From assembly GCF_030268085.1 (NCBI RefSeq), contig NZ_BSDE01000003.1:434001-498000 (forward strand): DNA of 64,000 nt. Direction: 5' to 3'. Below, piece by piece: positions 51,594 to 60,767 of the stretch (position 1 is its first letter; each line of letters opens with the position of its first letter). The notes beneath the pieces were generated by a model, which was given only the letters and a program-made list of their open reading frames with translations, ran no database searches and was not told where the DNA came from. The position numbers and the translations under genes were made by a program. This DNA is from Geothrix limicola (lineage in GTDB: Bacteria; Acidobacteriota; Holophagae; Holophagales; Holophagaceae).

Positions 51594-53427
51594 ACCCACC
51601 TCACCCTATGGTCTGTCCGGGGAAGGGATCCCCGTGGCGCCGAGTCTGGAGCCTTCCCTCAAGAACGCCCGGGTGCCTCTCGTCACGGCGGTCCTCGACG
51701 GCCGCACGGCCTTCCTGGGGCTTCTCGCCCTGGGCCTCGGCGTGGTGGCGGGCTACCTCGCGGACGTGCTGATCAAGCTCATCGGCCTCGTGACGAACCT
51801 CGCCTACTACCACCGCGTGTCCACGAGCTTTGCCTCCCCGGCGGGGCATCACCTGGGCTGGCCCGCGATCTTCATTCCCGTGGCGGGCGGGCTCATCGTG
51901 GGCCTCATGGCCCGCTACGGATCGCGGGCCATCCGCGGTCACGGCATCCCGGAAGCGATGGAGCAGGTGCTGCTGAATGAAAGCCGGATCCCGGCGCGCA
52001 TCACGCTGCTGAAGCCGCTGTCCGCGGCCATCGCCATCGGCACGGGCGGGCCCTTCGGCGCGGAGGGCCCCATTATCGCCACCGGCGGCGCGCTGGGTTC
52101 CCTGATTGGACAGTTGTTGTCCACGACGGCGCTGGAACGCAAGACGCTCCTGGCCGCGGGCGCGGCGGCGGGCATGGCGGCCACCTTTGGGGCCCCGGTC
52201 TCGGCGGTGTTGCTGGCGGTGGAACTGCTGCTCTTCGAGATGCGCCCGCGCTCCATCATCCCCGTGGCCCTCGCGGCCGTGGCGGCCACGGGTGTGCGCT
52301 ACTCGCTCGTGGGCATCCAGCCGGTCTTTCCCATGCCCGCACTGTCGGCGCCCAGTGGCATCGCCCTGGCGATCTACGTGCTCATCGGCGCGCTGGTGGG
52401 CGTGGCCTCCGTGGGCGTGACGCGGGCCGTCTACTGGATCGAGGATAGCTTCGAGCGGCTGCCCATCCACTGGATGTGGTGGCCCGCGCTCGGCGGTCTG
52501 GCGGTGGGCGGCATCGGGTACTTCGTGCCGCGCAGCATGGGCGTGGGTTACGACAACATCCAGTCCATCCTTTCGGCGAACCTCGTCGGCGTCACCCTCC
52601 TGACCCTCTGCCTGGCCAAGTTCGTCTCCTGGGCGGTTTCGCTGGGCAGTGGCACCTCCGGCGGCACGCTCGCGCCCCTCTTCACCCTCGGCGGCGCTCT
52701 GGGCGCCCTCGCCGGAGGTCTCATCGCCGCGGCCTTCCCGCAGGCGGGTGTGGATCCGCGCATCTGCGCCCTGGTGGGCATGGCCGCGATCTTCGCCGGG
52801 GCTTCGCGGGCCCTGCTGGCCTCGGCCATCTTCGCCTTCGAGATCACGCTTCAGCCCCTGGGCCTCCTGCCCCTGCTGGGCGGCTGCTCGGCGGCCTACC
52901 TGATTTCCGCCCTGCTGATGAAGCACAGCATCATGACGGAGAAGCTGGCCCGGCGGGGCGTCCGCGTACCCGAAGACTACTCGGCGGATTTCCTGGACCA
53001 GGTCCTCGTGAAGGAGGCGGCCTCGAAGCGGGTCGTCACCCTGGACGCCCGGCAGACCCTCGGCGAGGCGCGGGCCTGGATGGGCGCCGGCGCCGGAGGC
53101 GCGACGCACCACGGCTTTCCGATCCTGGAGGGCACCCGCCTGATCGGACTGCTCACGCGCCGGGACCTGCTGGAGGCGCAACACGATGAGGCTTCGCCCC
53201 TGCGGGATCTCATCCATCGCGACCTCGCCGTGGCCTACGAGGGGCATTCCCTTCGCGAGGCCGCGGACCACATGGTGCGCGAGAAGGTGGGCCGTCTCCC
53301 CGTGGTGGACGCGCACGCGCAGCTCGTGGGCATCCTCACGCGCAGCGATCTGCTGGAGGCCCATGCGGCGAGGCTCGCCTCCTCCGAAAAGGCCGAGCGC
53401 AGCCTGGTTCCGGCCCGGAGGGGCTAG
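51586..53427 (+). CDS. CLC-type chloride channel/transporter with C-terminal CBS pair
   Basis: A 613-residue membrane protein. The CLC pore region (about 30-440) holds the motifs RGHGIPEAMEQVL (for GSGIP), IGTGGPFGAEGPIIATGG (keeping the gating Glu of GxEGP) and LGSGTSGGTLAPLF. The C-terminus (about 490-605) has two CBS domains (KEAASKRVVTLDARQTLGEA and REKVGRLPVVDAHAQLVGIL). The first serine of the anion site is a histidine, as in the GHGVP subgroup. The GTG at 51586 has AAGGGA upstream and overlaps marR. Confidence 0.92.
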   Translation: MTEPTSPYGLSGEGIPVAPSLEPSLKNARVPLVTAVLDGRTAFLGLLALGLGVVAGYLADVLIKLIGLVTNLAYYHRVSTSFASPAGHHLGWPAIFIPVAGGLIVGLMARYGSRAIRGHGIPEAMEQVLLNESRIPARITLLKPLSAAIAIGTGGPFGAEGPIIATGGALGSLIGQLLSTTALERKTLLAAGAAAGMAATFGAPVSAVLLAVELLLFEMRPRSIIPVALAAVAATGVRYSLVGIQPVFPMPALSAPSGIALAIYVLIGALVGVASVGVTRAVYWIEDSFERLPIHWMWWPALGGLAVGGIGYFVPRSMGVGYDNIQSILSANLVGVTLLTLCLAKFVSWAVSLGSGTSGGTLAPLFTLGGALGALAGGLIAAAFPQAGVDPRICALVGMAAIFAGASRALLASAIFAFEITLQPLGLLPLLGGCSAAYLISALLMKHSIMTEKLARRGVRVPEDYSADFLDQVLVKEAASKRVVTLDARQTLGEARAWMGAGAGGATHHGFPILEGTRLIGLLTRRDLLEAQHDEASPLRDLIHRDLAVAYEGHSLREAADHMVREKVGRLPVVDAHAQLVGILTRSDLLEAHAARLASSEKAERSLVPARRG

Positions 53428-53554
53428 ACGCGAACCTCCGTGGCCGCCGTTCACCGGGCGGCTCGGGCCGTTCGCCGATACGGGACCCCGCCTGGCCGAA
53501 GCCGCTTTGGGGGCCCACGAAACGTGGCCATCCTTGAGCTTTCCGGAGATCGCC

Positions 53555-53761
53555 ATGCAAGAGATCCTGTCGAGTTCATACATCGTTCCCCTCGGCGCCT
53601 TCCTGCTGGCCGGCGTCACCGGCTGCTTCGCCATCTGGCGGAAGGTGCGCGAAGCCGAACTGGCCCATGACCGGGAGCTGCGCCTCAAGGAGATGGAGCA
53701 CGCCCAGCGCATGAAGGAACTGGAGCTGGAAAGCCTGCGCCTCGGGGCCGAAGGCAAGTAG
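53555..53761 (+). CDS. Small membrane-anchored coiled-coil protein
   Basis: A 68-residue protein. An N-terminal membrane helix (about 10-28, IVPLGAFLLAGVTGCFAIW) is followed by a charged helical tail (REAELAHDRELRLKEMEHAQ and so on) suited to a coiled coil. CGGAG lies six bases before the ATG. It follows the chloride channel by 127 bases and precedes the lactamase gene by 72. No known family was recognised; it may modulate a membrane complex. Confidence 0.68.
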   Translation: MQEILSSSYIVPLGAFLLAGVTGCFAIWRKVREAELAHDRELRLKEMEHAQRMKELELESLRLGAEGK

Positions 53762-53833
53762 CCGGAACTGCCCTCGCGGGCTTTGACGGCCGCATCCTAG
53801 GATGGAGGTTCGGCAACCTTGCGGAGGACCTGG

Positions 53834-54628
53834 GTGGACACAAGGCGGATCTTCTTGGCGCTGCTGCTGGGCCTGGCCCCGGCCTCCCTGCCCGCAGGCC
53901 CCCAGGACTGGTCCTCCCTGAGCCCGCAGGCGCAGCCTGCCCCGGGCCCCACGGTGGAGATCGGCACGGATCTCAGCGCGACGGAACTCCTCCCGAAGGT
54001 CTGGATCCTCGCCAGCACCTCCGAACTGGAGGGTTTCGGCCGCGTGTCCTCCAACGCCCTGCTGGTGGCCGGGCCCCGGGAAAGCCTGCTGGTGGACGTG
54101 CCGGCCACCGAGGCGCAGACGCGGCTGCTGCTGGATTGGGCGGCCCACACGCTGAAGCGTCCCGTGGGCGCGGTGCTCTGCACCCACGCCCATGCCGACC
54201 GCATCGGCGGCCTGTCGGCGGCCCACGCGCGGGGCATCGAATCCTACGGGCTTCCGCTCACACAGCGTTTCGCGGCGGACTATCACCGGCAGGCGCCCCG
54301 GCGCAGCCTCGGGCCGGAGGAGACCCGCAAGTTGTGCGGCATCCCGCTCCAGACCCTGTTTCCCGGCGCGGGTCACACGCCGGACAACCTCGTCGTGTGG
54401 CTGCCCTCCGTCAAGGTGCTCTTCGGCGGATGCCTCATCAAGGAGGCCGCCAGCACCGGCCTGGGCAACCTCGCGGACGCCGATCCTGTCTCCTGGAAGC
54501 GGGCCGTGGCCCTGGTCCAGGCCCGCTACCCCGAGGCGCGCTGGGTGGTGCCCGGGCACGGGGCCCCGGGGGGCCAGGATCTGCTCGCCCACACGCGCGG
54601 CCTGCTGGAAGCCCAGCCCGCGAAGTGA
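53834..54628 (+). CDS. Subclass B1-type metallo-beta-lactamase
   Basis: A 264-residue exported protein (signal peptide about 1-21) of the metallo-beta-lactamase fold, which hydrolyses beta-lactam rings with two zinc ions. The complete B1 ligand set is seen: His118, His120 and Asp122 in THAHADRIGG, His181 in GAGHTPDNLVVWLP, Cys200 in GGCLIKEAAS and His242 in VVPGHG. The B1 substrate-binding lysine (GGCLIK) and asparagine (GLGNLADAD) are kept too. The GTG at 53834 was selected over an upstream TTG because GGAGG ends six bases before it. Spacing and motifs match BcII-like enzymes, though activity is untested. A hairpin follows 20 bases after the stop. Confidence 0.9.
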   Translation: MDTRRIFLALLLGLAPASLPAGPQDWSSLSPQAQPAPGPTVEIGTDLSATELLPKVWILASTSELEGFGRVSSNALLVAGPRESLLVDVPATEAQTRLLLDWAAHTLKRPVGAVLCTHAHADRIGGLSAAHARGIESYGLPLTQRFAADYHRQAPRRSLGPEETRKLCGIPLQTLFPGAGHTPDNLVVWLPSVKVLFGGCLIKEAASTGLGNLADADPVSWKRAVALVQARYPEARWVVPGHGAPGGQDLLAHTRGLLEAQPAK

Positions 54629-54647
54629 GCTCGGCGAAAGCTCGCTC

Positions 54648-54675
54648 CTGGGACACAGCGTCCCAGAAATGGGAC
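54648..54675. promoter_or_regulatory. Array of symmetric TGGGAC boxes
   Basis: Three copies of one 6-base box alternate in orientation: TGGGAC (54649-54654), GTCCCA (54660-54665) and TGGGAC (54670-54675). The first two form a 7-base stem CTGGGAC/GTCCCAG around ACAGC, the last two a dyad with spacer GAAA. Position just before the efflux operon suggests binding of a dimeric activator or repressor. It could also serve as a terminator for the lactamase transcript. Confidence 0.6.
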
Positions 54676-54683
54676 GGGTGTCG

Positions 54684-54699
54684 TGGGGGCAGATTTGCT
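54684..54699 (+). promoter_or_regulatory. Possible sigma-54 (-24/-12) promoter of the efflux operon
   Basis: TGG at 54684-54686 and TTGCT at 54695-54699 fit the -24/-12 consensus with the required GG-N10-GC spacing (GG at 54685-54686, GC at 54697-54698). The middle of the -24 box (GGG) departs from CAC. Transcription would begin near 54710, which leaves too little leader for the ATG at 54717 and favours the ATG at 54768 as start. Confidence 0.5.
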
Positions 54700-54767
54700 A
54701 ACTGCATAAATGGCGGATGTTGAAAGCTGGCATCGCTTTGGCTGAGAACCGGGCTGGAGTCCCGGTC

Positions 54768-55988
54768 ATGGATATCGTTCTTCCCAAGCGCAGTCCCCTT
54801 CGCAAACGCCTCTGGATGGGCGCGGCCGCCCTGGGCGTGCTGGCCCTGATCTTCGGCCTGAGCCGGCTGAAGCCCGCGGCGCCGGAGGTGGACCGCCAAA
54901 GCCTGCTGCTCGACCGGGTCCAGGAGGGCGCCATGGTCTTCCAGGTGCGCGGCACGGGAACGCTGGTGCCCGTGGACGTGCGCATGATCACGGCCCAGGT
55001 GCCCTGCAAGGTCGAGCGCATCCTCCTCTTCCCCGGCACCGAGGTGCGTGAGGACAGCATCATCGCCGAGCTCTCCAGTCCCGAACTGCAGCAGTCGGCC
55101 CAGGACGCCTTCTGGAGCCTCAAGCGCGCCGAATCCGATTACAGCGTGAGCGCCCTGAACCAGAAGGGCACCGTGGCCTCGGCCCGCGCGGCGGAAAAGG
55201 AGGCGGCGGCCACGCTGAAGGCCTACCAGAAGCTCTTCAAGGAAGGGCTCCAGTCCGAAAGCGACGTACTGCGCGCCAACGCGAAGTACGAGGACTGCGC
55301 CGCGCGCCTCGCCACCGAAGAGGCCCGCATGGCGCTCTTCGAGGGGCGGGGTGGCCAGCTGGCGCCGGCCCGCGCCGCGCTGGAGCAGGCCCGCGCCCAG
55401 TACGCGCTGAAGCAGGCGCAGACCGCCTCGCTGCATGTGCGCGCGGGCATGGCGGGCATGCTGCAGCAGGTGCCCCTGCAGGTGGGCCAGCAGCTGGCGC
55501 CGGGCGCGAACCTTGCAAAGGTCGCCAAGCCCATGCCGTTGAAGGCCGAGCTGAAGGTCAGCGAAACCCAGGCCAAGGACATCCAGGTGGGGCAGGCCGT
55601 GGCCGTGGACACGCGCAACGGCATCGTGCAGGGCCGCGTCATCCGCATCGACCCCAGCGTGCAGAACGGCACCGTCACCGTGGATGCGAGCCTCGAAGGC
55701 GCGCTGCCCAAGGGCGCCCGCCCCGATCTCAGCGTGGAAGGCATCATCGAACTGGATCACGCGGACCGCGCCATCAAGGTGGGCCGACCCGTGCAGGCCC
55801 AGTCCTTCGCCACGCTGTCGCTCTTCAAGCTTTCGCCCGACGGCCGCGAGGCCACGCGGATCAAGGTCCGCCTGGGCCGGGCCTCCGTGAGCACCATCGA
55901 AGTGCTCGAAGGCCTGCATCCCGGCGACCAGGTGATCCTCAGCGACACCAGCGCCTGGGACGGCGTCGACCGCATCCGAATCCACTAG
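54768..55988 (+). CDS. HlyD/RND-type periplasmic adaptor subunit
   Basis: A 406-residue membrane-fusion protein bridging inner-membrane ABC permeases to an outer-membrane channel. It has an N-terminal membrane anchor (about 16-34, LWMGAAALGVLALIFGL), a lipoyl/barrel-sandwich part and a long hairpin (about 95-220, rich in Ala, Lys and Glu). The beta-barrel segment GAMVFQVRGTGTLVPVDVRM starts the periplasmic half. The start at 54768 was chosen from GGAG about nine bases upstream, family-like start and promoter position; an ATG at 54717 is an alternative. It heads a transport operon. Confidence 0.88.
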   Translation: MDIVLPKRSPLRKRLWMGAAALGVLALIFGLSRLKPAAPEVDRQSLLLDRVQEGAMVFQVRGTGTLVPVDVRMITAQVPCKVERILLFPGTEVREDSIIAELSSPELQQSAQDAFWSLKRAESDYSVSALNQKGTVASARAAEKEAAATLKAYQKLFKEGLQSESDVLRANAKYEDCAARLATEEARMALFEGRGGQLAPARAALEQARAQYALKQAQTASLHVRAGMAGMLQQVPLQVGQQLAPGANLAKVAKPMPLKAELKVSETQAKDIQVGQAVAVDTRNGIVQGRVIRIDPSVQNGTVTVDASLEGALPKGARPDLSVEGIIELDHADRAIKVGRPVQAQSFATLSLFKLSPDGREATRIKVRLGRASVSTIEVLEGLHPGDQVILSDTSAWDGVDRIRIH

Positions 55989-55998
55989 GGGCTGATCT

Positions 55999-58380
55999 AT
56001 GGACCACCTGCTTCAGGAATGTCGCCTCGCCCTGCGCAACCTGCGCCGCATGCCCCAGTTCACGGTGTCGGTGCTGATCGTGCTGGCCCTGGGCCTGGGC
56101 GCTACGGCGGGCGCGCTGGGCACCCTGCGGACGGTCTTCTTCACGGAGCTTCCCTTCGTGGATTCCCAGCGGATCCACGCGCTGTGGTGGACCGACCGCG
56201 AGGGGAAGGGCTCGCAGGTGACGAACTCCTGGCCCCTCTACCAGGAACTGAAGACGCGGCTCCAGGGCACCGGGGACGTGGAAGGCATCACGAGCATGAA
56301 CATGAACCTCGCCGGCGAGGGGGATCCCGAGATCGTCATGGCGGGGAAGGTGACGCCCGGCTTCTTCGATGTCTTCTTCACCCGGCCGCTGCTGGGCTCG
56401 CTCCATTGGGGCGCGGAAACCACCCGCGGCGCGGTGCTGGGCGAGAAGCTCTGGACCTCGCGCTTCGGCCGCGATCCGGGCGTGCTGGGCCGCACGGTGC
56501 GGCTCAACGGCGTCGAGCATCCGATTCTCGGCGTGCTTCCGGCCTCTGCGCAGATCCGTGGCGCCGAGCTGTTCATCCCGCTGGTGCCGACGGCCAGCCA
56601 GCTGGGTGGCCGCTACAACCGCTTCATGACGACCTACCTGCGCCTGGCGCCCGGGGTGGGTGAGGCCCAGATCAAAGCGCGCCTGGACGCGCTGTCGCAG
56701 AGCCTGGCCGAAGAACATCCCGGCGAGCCCGAAACGATCACGAAGCTGGTCAGCCGCTCGGAGATCTCCGTGCGGCGGGCCTCCCAGCGCACGCTGGGCG
56801 CGATCCTCGGCCTGGCCACGGGGCTGCTCGTGATCCTCACCCTGGTCAACCTGGCCAATGCCGTGCTGGCCCGGGCCCTGGCGGCCACGGAGGAAACGGC
56901 CCTGCGCCTGGCCCTGGGCGCCAGTGCCTGGAAGGCCATCCGGCCGCGGCTCATGGAATCGCTCCTGCTGGGCCTGGGGGGCGCCGTCGCGGGCCTCGGC
57001 GTGGCCCAGGCCACGCTCTCGCTGCTGCGGCCCGTCGTGAGCCGGGACCTGCAGGCGGCGCGTCCCCTCGCGCTGGACGGCGCCCTGCTGGGGTGGACCA
57101 CCCTGGCCGCCCTGGCGGTGGCCCTGGGCATGGCCGCCATTCCGGGCCTGCTCATCTCCCGCATCCGCCTGGGCCGCCTCCTCAACGCCGGAGGCCGGGG
57201 CGCGGGACGCAGCGCCTCGCCACGCCTGCGCGTCGCCCTGGTGGTGGCCCAGGTCGCCCTGGCCCTCACGCTGCTGGCCTCCTTCGGGTCCCTGGAAGGC
57301 ACCTTCCTGCGCCTGGCGGGAACCCCCCTGGGCCTGCGCACCAAGGGCGTGGCGGTCTTCACCTGCGACACCAGCGCCAAGGACGAGGCGGGCGAACGGC
57401 TGGCCATGGCCAAGGCCACGGACCTGATGGCGCGGCTCAGGGCCGTGCCGGGCGTGAGCCGCGTGGGCAGCATCGCCCTCCTGCCCGTGGACGATTTCGG
57501 ATGGGCCTACACCACCGAAAGCCACGAGCACCCCATGCGCCAGGACGAGTACGTGGAGATGCGTACCGTGAGTCCGGGGCTCTTCGATACCCTCGGCATC
57601 CGCCTGCTTGGCGGCCGCGACTTCGGTTCCGCCGACATCACGTCCCCGGTCAGCACGGCCATCGTCAGCGAGTCCATGGCCCGCACCTTCTGGCCCGGTA
57701 GCGATCCCATCGGCCAGGAGTTCAAATCCCCGAACGACCAGTGGGTGCGCGTCGTGGGCCTGGTGGCGGACGTGCGCAACGCGGGCCCCGCGAACGCCGG
57801 GCACCAGATGACCGCCTACTTCGCCTCGCCCACCGGATTCGTCACCACCACCTTCGTCGTGCAGTTCGATAACCCGCGCCTGATGAACCTGCAGGCCCTC
57901 CGCGGCGCTGTGCGCGAGGTGGCGCCGGAGTGGCCGGTGAAGGGGCTGCGGCGCATGGATGACGTGATTGCCGCGAAGCTGGAAGCCACCGCCACCCAGA
58001 CGCGCTTGATGGGCTTCGCGGGCGGCCTGGCCCTGCTGCTGGCGCTGGCCGGACTGCACGGCCTGCTGGCCTACCTCGTGGCCCAGCGCACGCGGGAATT
58101 CGGCATCCGCGCGGCCCTGGGGGCCAGCGCGGGCCAGATCTTCCGCCTGGTGCTGAAACGCGGCCTCTGGACCAGCCTGCTCGGCATCCTGGCGGGCCTG
58201 GCCGGGGCCCTGGCCGCGGGGCGGCTGCTGGCGGCCGTCCTCGCCGAGGCCCGACCCTCCAGTGCCAACGGCCTGCTCGGCGCCGCGGCCGTCCTGCTGC
58301 TGGGCTCCGTGGCGGCCAGTCTCCTCCCCGCCTTCCGCGCCGCGAGCATCCAGCCCGCCGAAGCCCTTCGCCAGAACTGA
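55999..58380 (+). CDS. ABC transporter permease, MacB/FtsX type with two FtsX domains (ADOP-like)
   Basis: A 793-residue permease with an N-terminal membrane helix, a MacB-like periplasmic core (about 60-240), an FtsX four-helix part, a second periplasmic core and a second FtsX part. This is the duplicated arrangement known from acidobacterial orphan permeases. Conserved pieces include ETALRLALGASAWKAIRPRL and, at the end, REFGIRAALGASAGQIFRLV and RAASIQPAEALRQN. It starts ten bases after the adaptor stop. No nucleotide-binding domain is fused, so it depends on the ATPase encoded two genes downstream. Confidence 0.9.
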   Translation: MDHLLQECRLALRNLRRMPQFTVSVLIVLALGLGATAGALGTLRTVFFTELPFVDSQRIHALWWTDREGKGSQVTNSWPLYQELKTRLQGTGDVEGITSMNMNLAGEGDPEIVMAGKVTPGFFDVFFTRPLLGSLHWGAETTRGAVLGEKLWTSRFGRDPGVLGRTVRLNGVEHPILGVLPASAQIRGAELFIPLVPTASQLGGRYNRFMTTYLRLAPGVGEAQIKARLDALSQSLAEEHPGEPETITKLVSRSEISVRRASQRTLGAILGLATGLLVILTLVNLANAVLARALAATEETALRLALGASAWKAIRPRLMESLLLGLGGAVAGLGVAQATLSLLRPVVSRDLQAARPLALDGALLGWTTLAALAVALGMAAIPGLLISRIRLGRLLNAGGRGAGRSASPRLRVALVVAQVALALTLLASFGSLEGTFLRLAGTPLGLRTKGVAVFTCDTSAKDEAGERLAMAKATDLMARLRAVPGVSRVGSIALLPVDDFGWAYTTESHEHPMRQDEYVEMRTVSPGLFDTLGIRLLGGRDFGSADITSPVSTAIVSESMARTFWPGSDPIGQEFKSPNDQWVRVVGLVADVRNAGPANAGHQMTAYFASPTGFVTTTFVVQFDNPRLMNLQALRGAVREVAPEWPVKGLRRMDDVIAAKLEATATQTRLMGFAGGLALLLALAGLHGLLAYLVAQRTREFGIRAALGASAGQIFRLVLKRGLWTSLLGILAGLAGALAAGRLLAAVLAEARPSSANGLLGAAAVLLLGSVAASLLPAFRAASIQPAEALRQN

Positions 58381-58391
58381 ACGGATTCCCC

Positions 58392-60767
58392 ATGCGACCC
58401 GCTTCCCTGCTGAAATCCCTCCTCCGCGAACCGCGCACGGCGCTGCCGGCCCTGATCCTCCTGGCGCTGGGGATCGGCGGCTTCGCGTGGATGATGGCCC
58501 TGCACCGCAGTCTGATGGTGCGCAGTCTGCCTGCGCCTCGTCCCGATCGGCTCCTGAGCCTGTGGAACGGATCTGCGGCCGTCCCGGAGCGCCACGGCAC
58601 ACCTTCCACGGGCGACCTGCAGCTCATGCGTGGGTTTCCGCAGGTCTTCAAGGGCGTGGCGGCCTGGGAACCCACCCACGCGAACCTCGGCTTCGAAGTG
58701 CCGGTCCGCGTCCGCCTGGACCGCGTGACGGCTAACTACTTCGACGTGCTGGAAGTGCAGCCGGCCCTGGGGCGGGGCTTCACGGCGGCCGACGACGAGG
58801 CGGGCGCCCCGTCCACGCTGCTGATCTCGCACCGCGCCTGGCGCGACCGGTTTGGCGCCGACCCGGGCCTGGTGGGGCGCAGCCTCAGCGTGGATGGCGC
58901 CAGCGCCCAGGTGATCGGCGTGCTGCCCGAAGGCTTCCATACGCCCCAGGGCACCGAACTCTTCCAGCCCTTCCAGTGGACCGCCGCGCGGCGCGACAAC
59001 CACGGCCCGCATTTCCTGCGGGTGGTCGCGCGCCTGCAGGACAACGCCACCCCGGCCCAGGCCCGGGCGGCCATGGCCCAGGTGGCGGGGCGCATTCGCG
59101 AGCTGTTCGCTGGGGAAGCCCCGAAGGATCTGCTGGACCAGGTGCGCTACGGCGTCACGCCCCTCGTCGACGAGGCGCTGGGGCAGGGGCTCCGGCTGTT
59201 GCGCCTGCTGCGCTGGGCGACGGCCCTCGTGCTGCTGTTGGCCGCCTACAACGCCGGCTCCCTGCTGCTGGCCCGGGGCCTGGGACGGCGCAACGAGATG
59301 GCCGTGCGCAGCGCCCTCGGCGCCGAACCGGCCGACCTGCGGCGCCTGCTGGTGGCCGAAGGCGCGCTGCTGGGCGGCCTCGGTGCCCTCGGGGGCCTGC
59401 TGCTCGCGCACCTGAGCCTGGGCCTCACGGGGAGGATCCTCGGCTGGAGCTTTCCCGACCTGGCGCTCGACGGCCTTTCCCTCGACGGGCCCTCGCTCCT
59501 CGGGGCGGCCCTGCTGGGCCCGCTCCTGGGTGCGGTCTGCGCCCTCGCGGCCCAGCCCGGACACCAGCTGGCGGCCCTGCTCCGCGTGGGCGGACGCGCG
59601 CCGCGGCTGGGCGGGCAGGGCCGGGCGCGGCGCCTGTTCGTGGGCGCGCAGCTGGTGCTGGGAGGCGCGCTGCTGCTGGGAGCGCTCTCCCTGCAGCACG
59701 GCCTGGGGCGCCTGGCGGCGGCGGATCCGGGCTTCGACCTGGCGCGCGTCTGGAGCTTCCAGATCCAGCCCGCCAGGCGGATGCCGCTGGAATCCCGCGC
59801 GCGGCTGGCCGAGGCGATCACCGCGCGCCTCGCAGCCTTGCCCGGGGTGCAGGCCGCGGGGGCCTGCAACGGCCTGCCCATGAGCGGCTTCCGCAGCGAC
59901 CTCCACACGGTCCTTCCCGACGGCCGGAACCTGGATCCCGAAGCCCGGGCCCTGACGCCCGGCCTGCTGAAGGCCCTGGGCCTGCGCCTCCTGCGCGGCC
60001 GAGATGTGGACGTCACGGACCAGGCGGGTTCGGATCCGGTGATGCTGGTGACGCGGGCCCTGGCCTTGGAGGCCTTCGGTTCCGACGACGTCGTGGGCCG
60101 GCGTCTCCCCTTCGGCGACCAATCCTTCACCATCGTGGGCGTGCTGGCGGATCTGCGGGAATTCGGCCCGGCCCAGCCTGCGCCGCCCCTCTTCTACGTG
60201 CCCCTGGCCCAGTCGGGCATGGTCTGGCACGGGGATCTCTACCTCGTGTTCCGCACGTTGGGCCCGGCGCCCACCGGAGCTCAGCTGCAGGCCCTGCTGC
60301 GCGAGGCGGCACCGGGTCTCGCGCTGGACCGCTACCTGCCCATGGAAGACCTCCTGAAGGCGCAGTTGGGCCCCCAGCGCATGGCCCTCGCCTTCATCGG
60401 CGCCTTCGCGGCCCTGGCCCTCCTGCTGGCGGCGGGCGGCGTCTTCGGCATCATGGCGGCCTCGGTGTCGGCGCGCCGGGCCGAGTTTGGCGTCCGCTCC
60501 GCGCTGGGTGCGTCGCCGCTGGCGATCCTCGGTCAGATCCTGAAGGAAACGGTGCGCCTGGCCTTGCTGGCGAGCCTGGCGGGCGTGCTCCTTGGCGGGC
60601 TGCTGGAACGCCTGGGCCGCGAGGCCCTGGGCGCCTGGCCCAGCCCGCCCCTTCAGCTCAGCCTGCTGGCCCTAGGCACCCTCGTGGGCGCCGCGCTCGC
60701 CTCGGCCCTCCTGCCCGCCCTTCGCGCCGCGCGCATGTCGCCCGCCGAGGCCCTGCGGGACGACTAG
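58392..60767 (+). CDS. ABC transporter permease, MacB/FtsX type (second copy)
   Basis: A 791-residue permease with the same duplicated plan as its neighbour. The conserved NEMAVRSALGAEPADLRRLL and AEFGVRSALGASPLAILGQI coupling segments lie in the two FtsX parts, and the end reads RAARMSPAEALRDD. It is clearly diverged from the first copy, so it is not a recent tandem duplication. It lies 11 bases after it and 56 bases before the ATPase. Confidence 0.9.
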   Translation: MRPASLLKSLLREPRTALPALILLALGIGGFAWMMALHRSLMVRSLPAPRPDRLLSLWNGSAAVPERHGTPSTGDLQLMRGFPQVFKGVAAWEPTHANLGFEVPVRVRLDRVTANYFDVLEVQPALGRGFTAADDEAGAPSTLLISHRAWRDRFGADPGLVGRSLSVDGASAQVIGVLPEGFHTPQGTELFQPFQWTAARRDNHGPHFLRVVARLQDNATPAQARAAMAQVAGRIRELFAGEAPKDLLDQVRYGVTPLVDEALGQGLRLLRLLRWATALVLLLAAYNAGSLLLARGLGRRNEMAVRSALGAEPADLRRLLVAEGALLGGLGALGGLLLAHLSLGLTGRILGWSFPDLALDGLSLDGPSLLGAALLGPLLGAVCALAAQPGHQLAALLRVGGRAPRLGGQGRARRLFVGAQLVLGGALLLGALSLQHGLGRLAAADPGFDLARVWSFQIQPARRMPLESRARLAEAITARLAALPGVQAAGACNGLPMSGFRSDLHTVLPDGRNLDPEARALTPGLLKALGLRLLRGRDVDVTDQAGSDPVMLVTRALALEAFGSDDVVGRRLPFGDQSFTIVGVLADLREFGPAQPAPPLFYVPLAQSGMVWHGDLYLVFRTLGPAPTGAQLQALLREAAPGLALDRYLPMEDLLKAQLGPQRMALAFIGAFAALALLLAAGGVFGIMAASVSARRAEFGVRSALGASPLAILGQILKETVRLALLASLAGVLLGGLLERLGREALGAWPSPPLQLSLLALGTLVGAALASALLPALRAARMSPAEALRDD

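Noticed and set aside
51601-53757. 718-codon open frame on the - strand across the CLC gene
   Set aside because: Antisense shadow of the CLC channel, rich in Arg, Gly, Glu and Gln.
55939-58602. 887-codon open frame on the - strand across the first permease
   Set aside because: Stop-free only because of the high GC; the + strand shows a clear FtsX permease.
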